From: Agrocybe praecox
Lineage: Eukaryota > Basidiomycota > Agaricomycetes > Agaricales > Agrocybaceae
Direction of reading: 5' to 3'
Assembly (NCBI GenBank): GCA_964017145.1
Contig: OZ024852.1
Coordinates: forward strand, 434,001-498,000
Length of the DNA stretch: 64,000 bases
The notes beneath the pieces are model-generated. The model made no database searches, was not told the origin of the DNA, and worked only from the letters and a program-made list of their open reading frames with translations. Shown in pieces: positions 1 through 12,064 of the stretch (position 1 is the first letter of the stretch; each line of letters opens with the position of its first letter). A program made the translations under genes and the position numbers.

Positions 1-1505
1 CATCCTACTTTTTACAACCTGCAGACAAAACAGACAGTCACCTACCAAATGGATTTTTCTATTCACCAGATATTTTGCACTTCTGGCTCAAGCGTGAGTG
101 CCTATTCAGCCTCGGAAGCAACTCTTTACTTACTCATTAATAGACGACTGGTGAGCTTGAGCCTCACGCTGATTCTTGGAACATTCGACATCAACACTTG
201 CCGCATGGTGTATACGTCCCAAGTTGTTTCCGGGGGAGTTCTGATGGCCTGCATTCAGACCATCCTCATGCTTCGAGGTGCATAAACTCATATGATTGAC
301 GTCAAATTAACCCATTTACCGTGAAGTTTATTTGCAGTTTACGCCCTTTACATTAGAGATCGGCGTGTGGCTTACGCCATGGTAGCTTTGCTCGTAGCCG
401 AAGTTGGATCGATGCCCGGTGCAATCGCCCTGACTATGCCAACGAATACAGGGAGTATGTGTATGAAACCGGTCAAGATGCGTGATATTGCTCTCTTTGG
501 GTAAGCAGCGGATCCATCACATTTGCCCATTGTATTATCCCCATTCCCCTTTGAACGCGTTTACTTAATACTCATATTGACCATCCCAATTTCATTTTCG
601 CCTCAGCGTCTCGGCTTTACTTCCTCAACTTCTCGTGCTCGGCTTGACGATATTGAAATTCTTCTCTGGACTTCGCGCGGGGTGGGGCAATATTCCAATC
701 GTTTCCCGACTCGTGCGTGATGACATTATTGTCGTAGCTGTCATAGGTAAGTCCCTTTCCTTTCCTCCACAGAAAGCCGATGTAGTCGGCGAATAATATT
801 AGACGCCTTTTTTTCCTCGTCCGTATCGGCTGATATACGTTGTGACGACCGCTGATGTTTTTTTTTGTCGTTAGTGACTTGGGTCGTCATCTCAGCGTCT
901 ATGGCCAGCGTTAACACCATCTATGGGTACATTGGTTACTCGTGCGTTTTGTTTCATCCGTTTTCAGCTAATAGGCTTGCGCCATTGATACAAAAATCCT
1001 ATTTCGACCCTTTTTTCATACATAGCTGGTTGCTTTCATTAATTCCATCCGCTGTGAGTTACCTTGTCTAAATGGTGTAACAACAACCAAGAACCTTTGT
1101 ATTTACTCGACGCATTTCCAGGGCTGTCGAATTATTATTAGCATGCAAAAATTGGCCGAGGACCATAACAGAACACACAACGGCGTGCAAGCGACAGAGT
1201 CCACCCCTCAGCTTACTTCGTGTTTATTTGACATGCTAACTCCATCGGTGGCGACGGACGTCATTCCTTTAGCTTCACAAAACTCAGGTCGTCTCACCAC
1301 CACCAAACACTCGACCACTACGGCCCCCAGGCGTAGTGTCGCTGCGTCGAATTCATCAATATATCATGCATCCAGCTCAACGACTGCAATAACGGCAGTT
1401 TCTCGAGAAAAAACCTTGCATTCATCATTAACACCCGAGACTTTATCTCAAGTCTCATATACATTCCAGCACTCCCGCATAGTACAGTCTGTAGAGAATA
1501 TATAA
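1..1505 (+). CDS. DUF6533-type fungal multi-pass membrane protein (5' end outside window)
   Basis: Only the middle and C-terminal part is in the window. Splicing by eye joins an exon ending near 278 to one starting at about 338, across the stretch TILMLR-VYALYIRDRRVAYA. This arginine-VYALY-RDRR signature is typical of the large agaricomycete family of uncharacterised integral membrane proteins annotated as DUF6533. Further hydrophobic segments follow (LPQLLVLGLTILKFFSGLRA; VVAVI-VTWVVISASMAS). A short exon near 1023-1052 (WLLSLIPSA) then joins to GCRIIIS at 1122. The C-terminal 110 residues are polar, rich in Ser and Thr, and probably cytoplasmic. At least five introns are needed, with donors such as GTGAGT. 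The stop is at 1503-1505. Function is unknown; the family is known only as predicted membrane proteins. Family assignment is fairly sure from the motif, exact exon edges are not. Confidence 0.7.
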
Positions 1506-2319
1506 CATCACTCATCGTTTAAAAATCCATTTTCCCACTAAGTGCTATAGTAACAAGTCTTTCAAGGAAGGAGAAGTACACACGAACGGAAATCGGTCTT
1601 TTGAGAATCTAAGAATACCCCGATTTCCGCAGGATTAGAACACCCACGAAAAAGTCGCGCCCGCCTTAAGTCAGTCCTGCACCCGTTTACCGGGGTAATG
1701 ACGCTGCTAACATGTTCAAAACGTTGATATCTCCGTGAAATATTCTGAAAATATTTCAGGTTGGTTTTATCGCTCGCACTCGTACTAAAACCAGCAGAAC
1801 CAGCCTTCGGACGCGAGCAAGGCTCAAGCTTTACTTGTGTACTGTCAGTGTGGCGTCTGCCGCGTCTGTCTCCAAGGGGTTGCCATCAATTATTTAAAAA
1901 TCACGTGATAGGCGAAGCGCCCATGTAGCAGTAACGCCGAACGGAGTAGATGTAGGTAAAGCCACCAAGATACTTTGCTGCTGCAGGAGGAGAATATATA
2001 ATCCGATTATAAATGTACCTGAGATGGTGTATTTGACCTTCTTATTGAACACAGACCCCGATCCTCGAGGCTCAAGATACCGTGCACGTGGCGGAGCATC
2101 GAAGATGAGCGAATTCTATGATCTTCAGAAAATAGGAAAACACACGAAAGACGCGGCTTCATGACTTTGGCTACACGAAAGGAGCGGACAAGACGGTTAT
2201 TAATGTCAGATTACAAACTTGACGTCTGGAAGTCCTCCATGGACCAAAATGTATACCAATCCACCCAATTCGACGTAAATCCAAGACGGAAGCTCTTTGG
2301 GTAATCTAGTAGCCTATGA
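1506..2319. other. Intergenic, convergent gene ends, no gene seen
   Basis: About 0.8 kb lies between the stop of the DUF6533-type gene (+) and the stop of NUP53 (-). Only short reading frames without recognisable protein features occur. It should hold both 3' untranslated regions. A palindromic CACGTG lies at 1902-1907, with no evidence of function. Confidence 0.5.
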
Positions 2320-3693
2320 TCACCACCCAAATATCAGATCCGACATTTGCCCTATGACGCTCTTGCCTGGTGAAGGTTGTACTGCCGCACTGGCACCGGG
2401 AGCACTAACGGAGGTCGAGATACGCCCTGCGGCCCATGAAACTTGATGTTGAGGAGTGGCTGGCTTGGAAGCGGAACTCGAGACGGCAGGGGCCTTCCGG
2501 AATGCTGCCATTGATGGTGCAAGTTTAATTGGTGTACCGACTGTGGGCGTGCTTGCGCTAGAACGTGCGAGGTGAGGTTCATCTACATTCATTGCGTTGC
2601 TGTTGAAAGAAGAATCAGCCGTAGGTTGGGCCTGGGGAATCGCGGCAGAGAATGTGGATCTTGGTTGCCCGAGTAGAGCTTCTGCTTGTGCCGCATCCTG
2701 ACAAGAAAGGTGATATCAGAAATGTTACAAATATGAATGGGAGCTGGTGATCAGGAAACGCACTGCCCACTTCGCTCCGACCATCCAAGTACCTCCAAGG
2801 ACTTCTCCGTTCTTCCTTACTGCCCTCATCGCGTCCCCAGGGTCATTATATCCAATCCTAAAGCAATTGACAATCTCATTATGAGGGTCGGCTTCAGTGG
2901 CGTCACCTAATGACTTGAAGTATTCAACGGTAAGGCTGTACTTGTCAGGTGGGTAACCAAAAACAATGATATATAGTGGTTGAAAAGCTTGCGGCGTTGC
3001 TGGAATGTTGATTGGACGACGAGAAGTGCTGAACTGAGGTTTCTCGTTTACTGTATTCTAGAACAGTCATATAGTTAATCATGACAGGGTAGAACTAAGA
3101 AAGAAACACTAATACCCGTGGTTGGAAGTTTCCTGGACTAGAATCCACACTAAAGTTATTAGGGATATCGTTAACAGAATTCGAAGGAGGTGCGTCTTCA
3201 TCCGCCAAAGTTTGCCTTTGTCTATTTGTCATGATCAATTCTCGTTCAGTAACAAACACGACGGTTGAATCGCACCTGCTGCTTTGGAACATGGAGTCCA
3301 TGCCGAAATCAGCGGTAGATCCCCTCGAAAGAATGTGGTTCATTTTTGCTTTGGTTTGTACGACTGGGACCTCATCGACGCGTTGGCTCCCTTGTGGCAC
3401 GTTCTGGAATTATTCAGTCTCCACGTCTTGATCATGACGCGAAAATTTCCTACATTATTCTGGGAAGACTATGGAATTTTCTTTAGTCAAAGTCGTATCG
3501 TTCTATACGATCCCCTTACCATAAGATAACCAGACTGATAATGGCTTCTTGACTGCGAGAGTGAGTCACCGAAAGACGGTGTGCCACTAAAGGATGGTGT
3601 GCCGCTGGCACTCGTACTTCCCCATGTATTTGGACTATGGTGAGAGGACGTCGAGGACGACATTCCAGCGACTGTAAAGGGTGAGTTATACAT
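2320..3693 (-). CDS. NUP53: Nucleoporin NUP53/NUP35 (MPPN/RRM-fold)
   Basis: Structural nuclear pore protein of the inner ring that links the scaffold to the pore membrane. The N-terminus (start at 3693, MYNSPFTVAGMSSS) is Ser/Gly/Pro rich with FSGTPSFG-like repeats. After exons reading QRVDEVPVVQTKAKMNHILSRG and TLADEDAPPSNSV, the MPPN domain of about 95 residues lies at roughly 3060-2763 (LYIIVFGYPPDKYSLTVEYF, then GTWMVGAKWA). This domain is the RRM-like dimerisation fold of Nup35. The extreme C-terminus, GQMSDLIFGW, is the conserved amphipathic membrane-binding helix of the family. Four or five short introns are needed; one of them, around 3196-3260, is uncertain because the alternative is read-through. 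The gene is divergent from NOP8 with 209 bp between start codons. Identification is strong. Confidence 0.9.
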
Positions 3694-3902
3694 CCTGAAG
3701 GAGGACAGTCAATGCGCAAGTGAATGTAAGAGTTGAACAAAGGTTGAACTTCCTAAGCGACAGTATGGATAGCACAGCCACATCACTATTACTCTCGTTC
3801 CATCACCGCGACTACTGGGGTCGAAAAAAGTACAGTAAAGGTATGTAAAGACAGAAATCTTCTCGAAGTCGAACCTAATGGCAGATTCTAAATTATAGTA
3901 CC
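3694..3902. promoter_or_regulatory. Divergent promoter region between NUP53 and NOP8
   Basis: The 209 bp separate the start codons of two housekeeping genes pointing away from each other. No clear TATA box is visible. The region must hold both 5' untranslated regions and the core promoters, so regulation is probably shared. This is inferred from geometry only. Confidence 0.5.
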
Positions 3903-5747
3903 ATGGATGAACCCATAACCAAGCGTCTTATTATCTCTGGGCTCACACCAGCCATTACCGCGGCCGACATCTCGCGTCGTTTGACGACCTTTGGAACAGT
4001 GAAAGCTGCAGATGGATTTGGGCTGCCGGATGGACTTGGAGAACCCAGGAAGTTCGGATATGTTACAATCGAAACGACGGTTGGAAAACTATCGAAGTGT
4101 ACGAACAATTTATTTTTTGCTGTTCTGGAGTCAAATTGGAATGAACTTGATTAAAGAATTGATTGTAGGCATGAATTTACTCAGTGGATCGACCTGGAAA
4201 GGTGCCAAGTTACGCTTTGGCGAAGCAAAACCAGACTTCCGTGAAAGGTATACCGAATAACCTCGTTACTTTTATGTTACCTAACTTGTGATGATATTAT
4301 AGAATTGAACTAGAAAACAAAAAGGCTGCAGAGGAAGAACCCAAGAAGAAAAAACCCAAACATAATTCTGCTGTCCACGCAGAAGACATGTCTCTCGTTA
4401 CTGCAGAGAACGCTGCCCAAAGACCAGGCTGGAAAGTTTCGGCTCTTGGACGCATAACGAGGCCAATGAAAATGCGCCCCGCCCATCCCCTCGTCGAACC
4501 TCAAGAAGAAAAAAAGGTTAAGAAGCCAACATCAGGTCGAGACAAGAAACCAGACGAGGAGAAGAAGAAAAAGAAAAGGGTGAAAGATCCAGACACTCGT
4601 GCAAGACGACAACTTATCGACATGACAAAATATGGAAGCACGCATCTGAAAGGGATGTTTTTGGATCTGGAAATGACAGGAACATCTAGGAGGTCACCTC
4701 CAGCCGAGGTGAAAGATGTTGTAAGCAGCAGTGAAAGTGAAGACGAAGTTGTTCCTCCTCCACCAGTAAAATCTCCATCACCTGCTGCTGTGGAAGTGGC
4801 GGTGGCTGGTCCCTCAAAAATCCAGCCATCACCTTCTCCAAAAATTAAAGAGGCGTTAACAATATCTTCGCCTGCTGTCCTGGACGAAAATCTGGATGTA
4901 CAAAAAGAGAAAGCGCAAACTCTTAATTTGCTCAATACGTTGTTCGGAAACGACGACGACGAGTGGGTAGGCAAAGAGAGCGTAGACTCAGATATTGATG
5001 TCGATGAATTAGTGAAAGGAGATGTTATGTTGGTTGACGAAGATGAGGACGCTGGTTTCGAGATCGTTCCAAAAAGTATGCCCGGCAAACCGCTCTATGT
5101 TCCATCGCAAGATATGGACGACGACGACGAAGAAGAAGAAGAAACCAGCAGCAAAATGGCTGCCTACTCTTCACCACGGGAAGAAGAAGAGCCCTCCAAG
5201 AAAACTACGCTTAAAGATTTATTCGCTCCTCGAGAAGAAGAAGGCAAATTTTAATTGATGTTTGTTATATGCACTGGTCATCTAATTCCCTACTGTAGGA
5301 GGATTTTCACTACTAGGGCATCTTGATCTAGACATAGAGCTAGATGAAGATGCGCCTTTCGTACCCGAACAACCGATGCAGCAGCAAGTTTACGAACCCC
5401 AAATCGTCTCAATGCCAACCCCAGTGGTCCTTCAGACCCAAAATGCCCAAGCTCCGCTAGTCCTTAACCCGAAACAGGCTTTATTCTTTCCACTTGCAAC
5501 ATCTCACGAACTGGGTGGAGCTGTGAATAGAGCACGCCAGCGAGATGTTTTTGATCTTGTCAAAGATAATGGATGGAATTGGCGCGATCCAGCCGTGGGT
5601 TTCTATCGTACCGGTACAGAGGAAGATATTAAAAAACGATGGGAAGAGAGTAAAGGGGATCTGACGAGGGACTGGAAAAGACGGTGCAGGGAGGCTGCCA
5701 AGGTTAATCGCCGGAAGAGGGGGGGCGTGGAGGATAATGAGCTATAA
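3903..5747 (+). CDS. NOP8: Nucleolar ribosome-biogenesis protein NOP8/NOL8-like, RRM plus charged tail
   Basis: Four exons give an uninterrupted frame of 555 codons including the stop: 3903-4098, 4169-4247, 4303-5243 and 5299-5747. The N-terminal 90 residues form an RRM (RLIISGLTPAITAADISRRL, KFGYVTIET, GSTWKGAKLRFGEAKPDF). A lysine-rich linker follows, then the family signature RPMKMRPAHPL and DPDTRARRQLIDMTKYGSTH. Next come long acidic tracts (DDDDEEEEE). The C-terminal block LFFPLATSHELGG through RDVFDLVKDNGWNW is also typical. NOL8/Nop8 acts in the nucleolus in 60S ribosomal subunit assembly. The third intron (5244-5298) has a GC donor and an AG acceptor: no GT donor occurs before the in-frame stop at 5252-5254, and the GC-AG join restores EEEGGFSLLGHLDL, a continuous conserved block. 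Confidence is high for the family and for the exon map. Confidence 0.88.
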
Positions 5748-7440
5748 TTTGGTGAACAGTCCCTTCCTCTCTCTCCGCATCCTTTCACTTGGGCACTAAC
5801 ATTTAATTGGAAGATCGTTTGTATAGATAGTTCAATACTAGTATGACCAATAGCCTGAACCCATACTTGGGAAGGTTTTTAATTTCTAAACCACGAATAT
5901 CTTATTTCAGTTTCTCCGCAAACGTCAGGTCATACCCCGCTCATAGAAGCTCTCCGGTGCCTGTTACAACAATGACCATATACATCAAGCCTCGTTAATC
6001 GCAGGGCGACATTGTTCTTTTTTGTTGCCCTAAGAAATCCGAGTTGTTAATATTTAGCGGCGGCCGCCCATCTACCCACGATCACTAAGTGCTCGTTTTC
6101 GCTTCTCGTGAATGACACTGGCCCCAGAGACAGCTCAACCACCTCTTAATTCCTGAGCGCGGCTGCGGTACCGACATAGGCAACGCGTCCAGCTGGCCTC
6201 TATACTTATTTTTTAATGAAACCTGTAGCGTAAGATTAATCCCACAAGTTGTTTTGGCGAAATGTGCCGTTGTATTGCTGCTTACATTTTTTTCAGAATC
6301 CCAGGGTACGTCACCGCATGCTTCTGACGGCTGCTTTTCGTGAATGTTATGGGAGACCGTAGCACGGAGGTCGACATCAACACGGAGATACAGCCCAATC
6401 ACTGAAGAACCGCTTTGTCGGTCGACGGGAGTGTGGAAAACCAGGGCTACGGCACGTCCACGCATCCAGGAATAAATGTCCTTTTATGCATTCAAGGTTT
6501 CTCTGTCGTGCCCGTGGAGCCGAAACCAGTTCCATAGGCTCGGCCGGGTGCTTCTTCGAAATGGCCTGCAAATGGATCGTTGGGATCTCAACCTATATTC
6601 CGTCTATTGTGCTTGTCTTGTGGAAGGTTCCTCGCCTTCTCAAGAAATAGAATCCCAGTGTCTGCTCGTCTGTGGCTATGGATTTTATCTGAGAATATGA
6701 TGGATTCTTGACTTTGAAATATCCTTCCGACAGTGAACACTTTGGAAGGCACGCACGAATCCACCATAACTCCGTAAGAATGCACTTCGAATATCACAGG
6801 CGGTTTAGTCAAACCAAAGGACAAAAACGAGAAATTGTACAGGTTGAAGTGGATAATACCCAAGTGCATATATAATCTAGTACTCCATCCAACTTGAAGT
6901 GAACATACATGACGCAAAGCCAATCTACTTATTTTGTTATCTGTAGCTGGGCCCATTGTTGACCTACGGGCTATCAGTAAATTCCCTACGCACTACTGGG
7001 TCTGGACAACGATCCATCGAGATCGTTAACTTGGATTTTCAACCACGTTAAGAGAGCGTACAGCGTAGTCTTTTGCAAGCAAAAGTAGCATACAGTCAAG
7101 GCATTGACCTCGCAGAGAAACCGAGAGGTCAGTGTGGAATTGACATCTTACTCGACGCTCGTCGACTCGACAACTTGAAGAACCCGTGGGAATATTGACG
7201 CGGTCAGCAGAAAGCGCAGCCGTCACTTTCTGCACCGTATCAGGCCCTTGACACCCTTGTCCGACTTACTCGAGAAAGAAAGCTTGTTGGAATTGTCCGG
7301 GACGTCGGAGGGACCTCTTCAGCGAGATAGGAACGACAGACGTATCCGAATACGGAACTCGGAGTACTCGAGGCGGCCAAGGCAAACCTCAGGTGGTCCA
7401 AATTGCCCATTCGTATTTTACACCTCTTCCTGACCGCACG
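5748..7440. other. 1.7 kb without a convincing gene
   Basis: Several reading frames of 60-125 codons occur on both strands (for example 6085-6465 and 6588-6956, minus; 6476-6700, plus). None shows a recognisable domain, and they cannot be joined into a longer protein by eye. One plus-strand stretch near 6560-6649 encodes a hydrophobic segment (VGISTYIPSIVLVLW) that could be an exon remnant. The last few hundred bases should contain the promoter of the M28 peptidase gene. A non-coding RNA or a decayed gene cannot be excluded. Confidence 0.4.
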
Positions 7441-10400
7441 ATGAAGTCGTATGGTAGTCGATGGAGTCCATGGCTTTCTCTCCTTTTGTTATCTCCTGTA
7501 CTGATTGGTGGTCCTTTGTTCGCGTATCAACAACACTTTCGTGAGCCCACTTTGACGTAGCGCTCTGAGTCCACGTTTGCTCAAGTTTTTTCGCAAAGGT
7601 CTTCCGACTCCCCTTTCTGACTTGTGAGATTGTATAAACCGCTTTCTGTTCTCTCGTAAACATTAATACCTGGCCAGACATGATCCAGTGACTAAACTTC
7701 CTCAAATCTCGGAGGAACGTATTCTGGGAGTGGCGAAGCATCTCTCAGAAGGCATTGGCTATCGGACCGTTGGAACTTACGAGCATGCATTGGCAGATAA
7801 ATGGATGGTCCAGGCGGCTGAGGAAGCAAAGCAAAATTGCGAGAGGATCGTGGCTGAAAGTGGAAGAAAACTGGAATGTGAAGTGTGGCGCCAGGAAGGC
7901 AGCGGTAACCATAGGTGCGTAATACTTTTCTTTTTTTTTCTTTTTTATTTGAAGTTTTTTTCTAGGTTCGACATGATGGGCAAACGCCTATACAAGACCT
8001 ACATGAACTTGACCAACATCATTGTTCGCATTTCGGATGGGACAGATGCTGGCAAGGAGCATGCGGTTTTGGTGAATTCGCATTTGGATAGTACACTGCC
8101 GAGTCCAGGTGCTGCTGACGACGCGCTACCTGTCGGTGTCATGTTGGATTGTATCCGCGTACTGACAGAAACCCCTGGCTGGTCTCCTAAGCATGCTATC
8201 GTATTTTGTCAGTATACACATTCCCTTGAATTCAAGCTATCTTCTCACTCAATTCTTAGTGTTCAATCATGCAGAGGAATCCTTGCAAGACGGTTCTCAT
8301 CTGTTTTCTACCCAGCATCCAATCGCTTCAACGTGCGCTCTAATTTTTCTCGCGTATTATTTATTTTCTCATTATTCCGCGCAGTGTGCGGGCTGTCGTC
8401 AATCTGGAAGGTTGCTGGAATTTTTATTTATCCTTGAGGTCTATTTCTGATACAGATGTCTAGCCGCCGGGACTACCGGTCGTGAAATCCTTTTCCAGGC
8501 TACCTCTGAACAGATGATTGAGGCATATTCACATGTTCCGAGGTGATTATATCGAATCTGCAACATGTAGATAGTAGCTGACTTCAATCGCTACAGGCCC
8601 TATGGTACTATATTCGCCAACGATATCTTCAGCTCTGGCATCATTCTTTCAGAGTGAGAACCAATGCTATCGCAATTATTCTAGCACTTATTCTTATATT
8701 TTCATAGCACTGACTTCCGTCAGTTCGAGCAATATTTAAACGTTACTGGGCTTGATGCAAGCGTCCTTTATCCCCAAGATATGCTTCATTGAAACTAATG
8801 AAAACCTTGAAATATAACAGATGGCAATCGTCGGAAACAGCTATCTCTACCACATGCGGAAGGTTCGATATTCTTTTACGGGTGCCTGTACCAATAGCAC
8901 TACTAACTCCAGTATTAGGACCTTGTTGAAAACATCGAACCTGGTTCCGCACAGGTATAGAGTTTGTAACGCGACATACGGCCCTAACTAATCACTACAA
9001 TTTTAGCATATGGGCGAGAACGCTCTTGCGCTCCTTCGTCATTTATCTTCTGAAGAATCACCTTTGACGTCCTTGACCGAGGGCTACAGCCGGCCAACTA
9101 CAGTTTTCTTTGCTCATGTTGGCCCTACATTCTTCATCTATTCATTCACGACGGCAAAGATTATTTATGCTTCTCTCTTTTTGGCCTCTTTCGCCCTGGT
9201 GCGGTATAGCTTCGTTAACCCCGCACCTGCGTTGAAGACAGGGCGCGGTTTCTGGGGAGAACAGGGCAAGGGTATCGTCGCTGTTGTTGCTGGTATCTTG
9301 GGAACAATACTCGTTCCGAATATTGTTGCAATAATTATGAGAAATGTGCTGAATAAAGGGATGAGTTGGTTCAGGAGCCCTCTGGCTCCTATCGGTCTTT
9401 ATGGACCTCCAGCTTTGCTAGGTACATTCAGGGAAATACGTAAACGAAGAGTGTCTACTGACTGCGTTTTTCAGGCTGTCTCATTTCTCAATACCTCGTC
9501 GGAGAAGTCCACGAAGAGTCGGTATATACTGCCCTGCTGCTCATCCAAGCATTTTTCGCTCTTGTGATCCAACTGGCCAACATCGGCTCCGCTGCTATCT
9601 TCTTCTTGACCGCTTTGCCACTCTTCGTTTCTCTCGCTTTGAACCCCGTTTTTTTGCGCCTTTCTGGGGGATCGGGCGAGAAGATATCCTTGTGGACGTA
9701 TGCATTTGGACAGACACTACCTTCTGTTACGAGTACCCTCTTGTTGTTAGGCGTGTGCGATGTCTTCGTTCCCTTAGTATGTTGTTTTTAATTCTCGTTC
9801 TGTTTGTCTACCATTTTCAAATTTATTTATTTTTCAAGACAGGACGCATTGGCGCGGATGCGCCAGCTGATAATATCGTTGCCATCATCATCTCAAGTCT
9901 CGGCGCTCTTTGCTATCCACTCGTTCTTCCATTTTCTCACAGGTTCGGGAGAAGAAAGTTGCGCAGGGGTATAATCTTTACAAGTATTGCTGTAGCCACA
10001 CTCATAGCTGTGTTTGCGTCGATGGAGCCATTCGACGAAATGCATCAAAAGAGACTGTTCGTCCTACATTCGGAAAATGTAGGATTTCGTGCACTTTTGA
10101 ACGTTGGGCTACTGGTTACTAAACACTTACTCTTCTAGGTAACTACTCGGGAGCATCATCTCCATATTGCTGCCGCAGACGGTGCACCCGGCTTCGAATT
10201 ACTTGTAAATGACATCGTGAACGAGTTTTCCGCCAACAGTGCTTCAGACCTTACTCCTGTCGTGATGGACGACTATAACAGCGATTGGGACTCGCTATAT
10301 CCTTTCTCCGCTGTCAGTTTATCCTTTCATTTGATATTCATCTCAAAAAGCTGTGTCTGACTCTCTCTCTCTCTCTCTCTCAGTTCCTCAGCCCCTATAA

Positions 10401-10966
10401 AGTTCCCTTGAGTGTTGACCCCAGCTATGTTTCTCCCTGGGCCAATGGACAGCAGTTCTCTGTCAATGCTGTAGACCATCCAATCACGGCAGCTTATGGA
10501 AGTCAACGAGTCAGAAATGTCACCGTTCACATCTCTCATCCTGAAATCATTTGGACTGGTTCGTCGGACGCGATATTTCTCGATCATTAAATGACTGACG
10601 AGATTACCATTAGCAATTGCCTTCGACGCACACGTTCTGGAATGGTCGTTAGACAAAAACCCACCTGATGAATATGTCCGACACCACATCAAAGAGGCAT
10701 CCTTCTATGGACATAATGCGTACTCTTTCAACATGGTCATTAAATTACCAGAGATAGAGATGGGGCTGGAACCTAATGAAAAGGTTCAGGTTAACTTTAT
10801 CGGGTTGCAAGAAAAGGGTATCTGGCCCGCGAAGAAAGCCGTAAAGACTCAAGGAGGTCCTGCTATGCAACTCTTTGAGAACTTGGACGCCTGGTTAGAA
10901 GAGAAAACGGGAGGAAAAGTAGAGGCTCTTTTGATGGGATGCGTAGGCGGTGTTGTTGACATCTAA
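7441..10966 (+). CDS. ERMP1/Pff1-type membrane-anchored M28 zinc metallopeptidase
   Basis: Multi-pass metallopeptidase predicted to act in the vacuole or endoplasmic reticulum lumen. Exon 1 (7441-7540) encodes a signal-anchor (WLSLLLLSPVLIGGPLFAYQ). Exon 2 is only 25 nt (7599-7623), and exon 3 starts at 7678, giving the joined reading QQHFRLPTPLSDLHDPVTKLP. The peptidase domain shows the M28 zinc ligands and catalytic residues in order: VNSHLDS, PGAADDA, FNHAEES, SDTDF and YLYHM. After about 9100 come repeated transmembrane segments (FFIYSFTTAKIIYASLFLAS; GIVAVVAGILGTILVPNIVAI; AAIFFLTALPLFVSLAL) and then a luminal C-terminal domain ending GCVGGVVDI. About a dozen short introns interrupt the gene; one acceptor near 10383 is preceded by a (CT)n tract. 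All catalytic motifs appear intact. The gene converges on the GNAT gene, 156 bp apart. Confidence 0.88.
10361..10381 (+). repeat. (CT)n microsatellite serving as polypyrimidine tract
   Basis: About ten CT units sit directly before the AG acceptor at 10382-10383 in an intron of the M28 peptidase gene. The join gives YPFSA-FLSPYKVPL. The repeat supplies the pyrimidine tract of this intron. Confidence 0.8.
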
Positions 10967-11122
10967 ATTATTTTTGTGGGGTTTGAACATCCTAAATTCT
11001 CCCAGCTTCAGGGACCGAACTATTGCTATATTCATTATATATCCTAGATCCACTGCTATCTAATGGGACACATATTTTTTGGTGCCTGCAGGCTTTTACT
11101 TTGTTCGCCTCTCGACGATCCA

Positions 11123-11756
11123 TCAAGAAGACTTTCTAGCTTCTAAGTATACGCTATCGCACCACCCGATATGTGTCTCGAATGTTTTTTCCGCCCTCCC
11201 AACCTCCACAAATCCCAACTTCTGCAGCAACTTCAGGCTTCCTCTATTTCGTGGGTCGACATCGGCTTTGATAACAGCACCTGCGTCGTCGTTTACAGAC
11301 CAGTAGTGTTTGACGATCGCGTCCAGTGCCTCAAAGGCGTACCCTTTTCCCCAATATTCTCTGTTGAAAATGAATCCGATTTCTTTTCCATCCCACATGC
11401 CCGCTTTTCCGATGACAATATCTTGGACTTCTCTATCCGCGTCCGAGTCAGTCGATGAGTAACCCGTCGGATCTGGCAGGCATACGGCGAAATCGAGGAT
11501 TCCGTTATAAGGAGATTTTATCATGGAGTCCAGGAACTCTTTGGTCTCTTCGATATTGGTATGTGGCTCTCTCGACCTACCATGTCATGGGCGCTCAGTT
11601 TTATTTGGGGAATATAAGAAACATGTGTGATCTTCCCACATACCAATATTTCATAGCTTGGGGATCGTAGAACCATTTTGTAAACGCCCGAAGATCCTTA
11701 GGTTCTGCCCCTCGAAGCAAGAGTCTTTCAGTCCAAATTTCTGTTGTTTGAGCCAT
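11123..11756 (-). CDS. GNAT-family N-acetyltransferase (RimJ/RimL type)
   Basis: Acetyl-CoA-dependent acetyltransferase; the substrate is unknown. Exon 1 starts at 11756 (MAQTTEIWTERLLLRGAEPK), the classic N-terminal strand of the RimJ/RimL-like group, and runs to FYDPQAMKYW. A donor GTATGT follows. Exon 2 continues with PHTNIEETKEFLDSM, then the core IGFIFNREYWGKGYAFEAL. This last part contains the acetyl-CoA-binding region (here YWGKGYA for the usual Q/RxxGxG/A). It ends with KADVDPRNRGSLKLLQKLGF, matching the conserved N-x-x-S-x-x-x-x-x-K-x-G-F block. The total of about 190 residues is normal for the family. The gene is convergent with the M28 peptidase gene and tandem behind SMC6. Such small GNATs are widespread in fungi, and the sequence does not indicate a specific pathway. 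Confidence 0.85.
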
Positions 11757-12064
11757 GGCAAATTTGCGGAATAATTTACGGGATTCCGAAAGTTACTCTG
11801 TCTTTATATAGTGTCACCAGGTAATGACTCGACCTGTCGATGTGGAGGCGATGACTCGATTTCAAATTATATTGAAAAAGACGTAACTAGGTTCTGGTTA
11901 AGTGTAAACGTATATTAGACACCTACTAAACGTAAAGGTACTAGGTAATTAGTGGCAGGTATTGAACAAAGAATAAGTATTGAACATTAGAGGGTATTTG
12001 AGTTCATGGCAAAATGTCCGAGAAGATGAAAAAAATGGGATTGTGTGTGGCGATTTATACACCT
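11757..12064. other. Intergenic between SMC6 stop and GNAT start
   Basis: This 308 bp, AT-rich spacer lies between two minus-strand genes. It should contain the SMC6 3' untranslated region and the GNAT promoter. No further feature is seen. Confidence 0.5.

Noticed and set aside
4501..5088. 195-codon minus-strand frame opposite NOP8.
   Set aside because: It is the antisense shadow of the acidic and lysine-rich NOP8 exon; Ser/Thr/Phe runs mirror those codons.
6085..6956. Minus-strand open frames of about 120 codons (6085-6465, 6588-6956).
   Set aside because: No recognisable domains, no consistent splice connection between them, and composition like the surrounding intergenic DNA.
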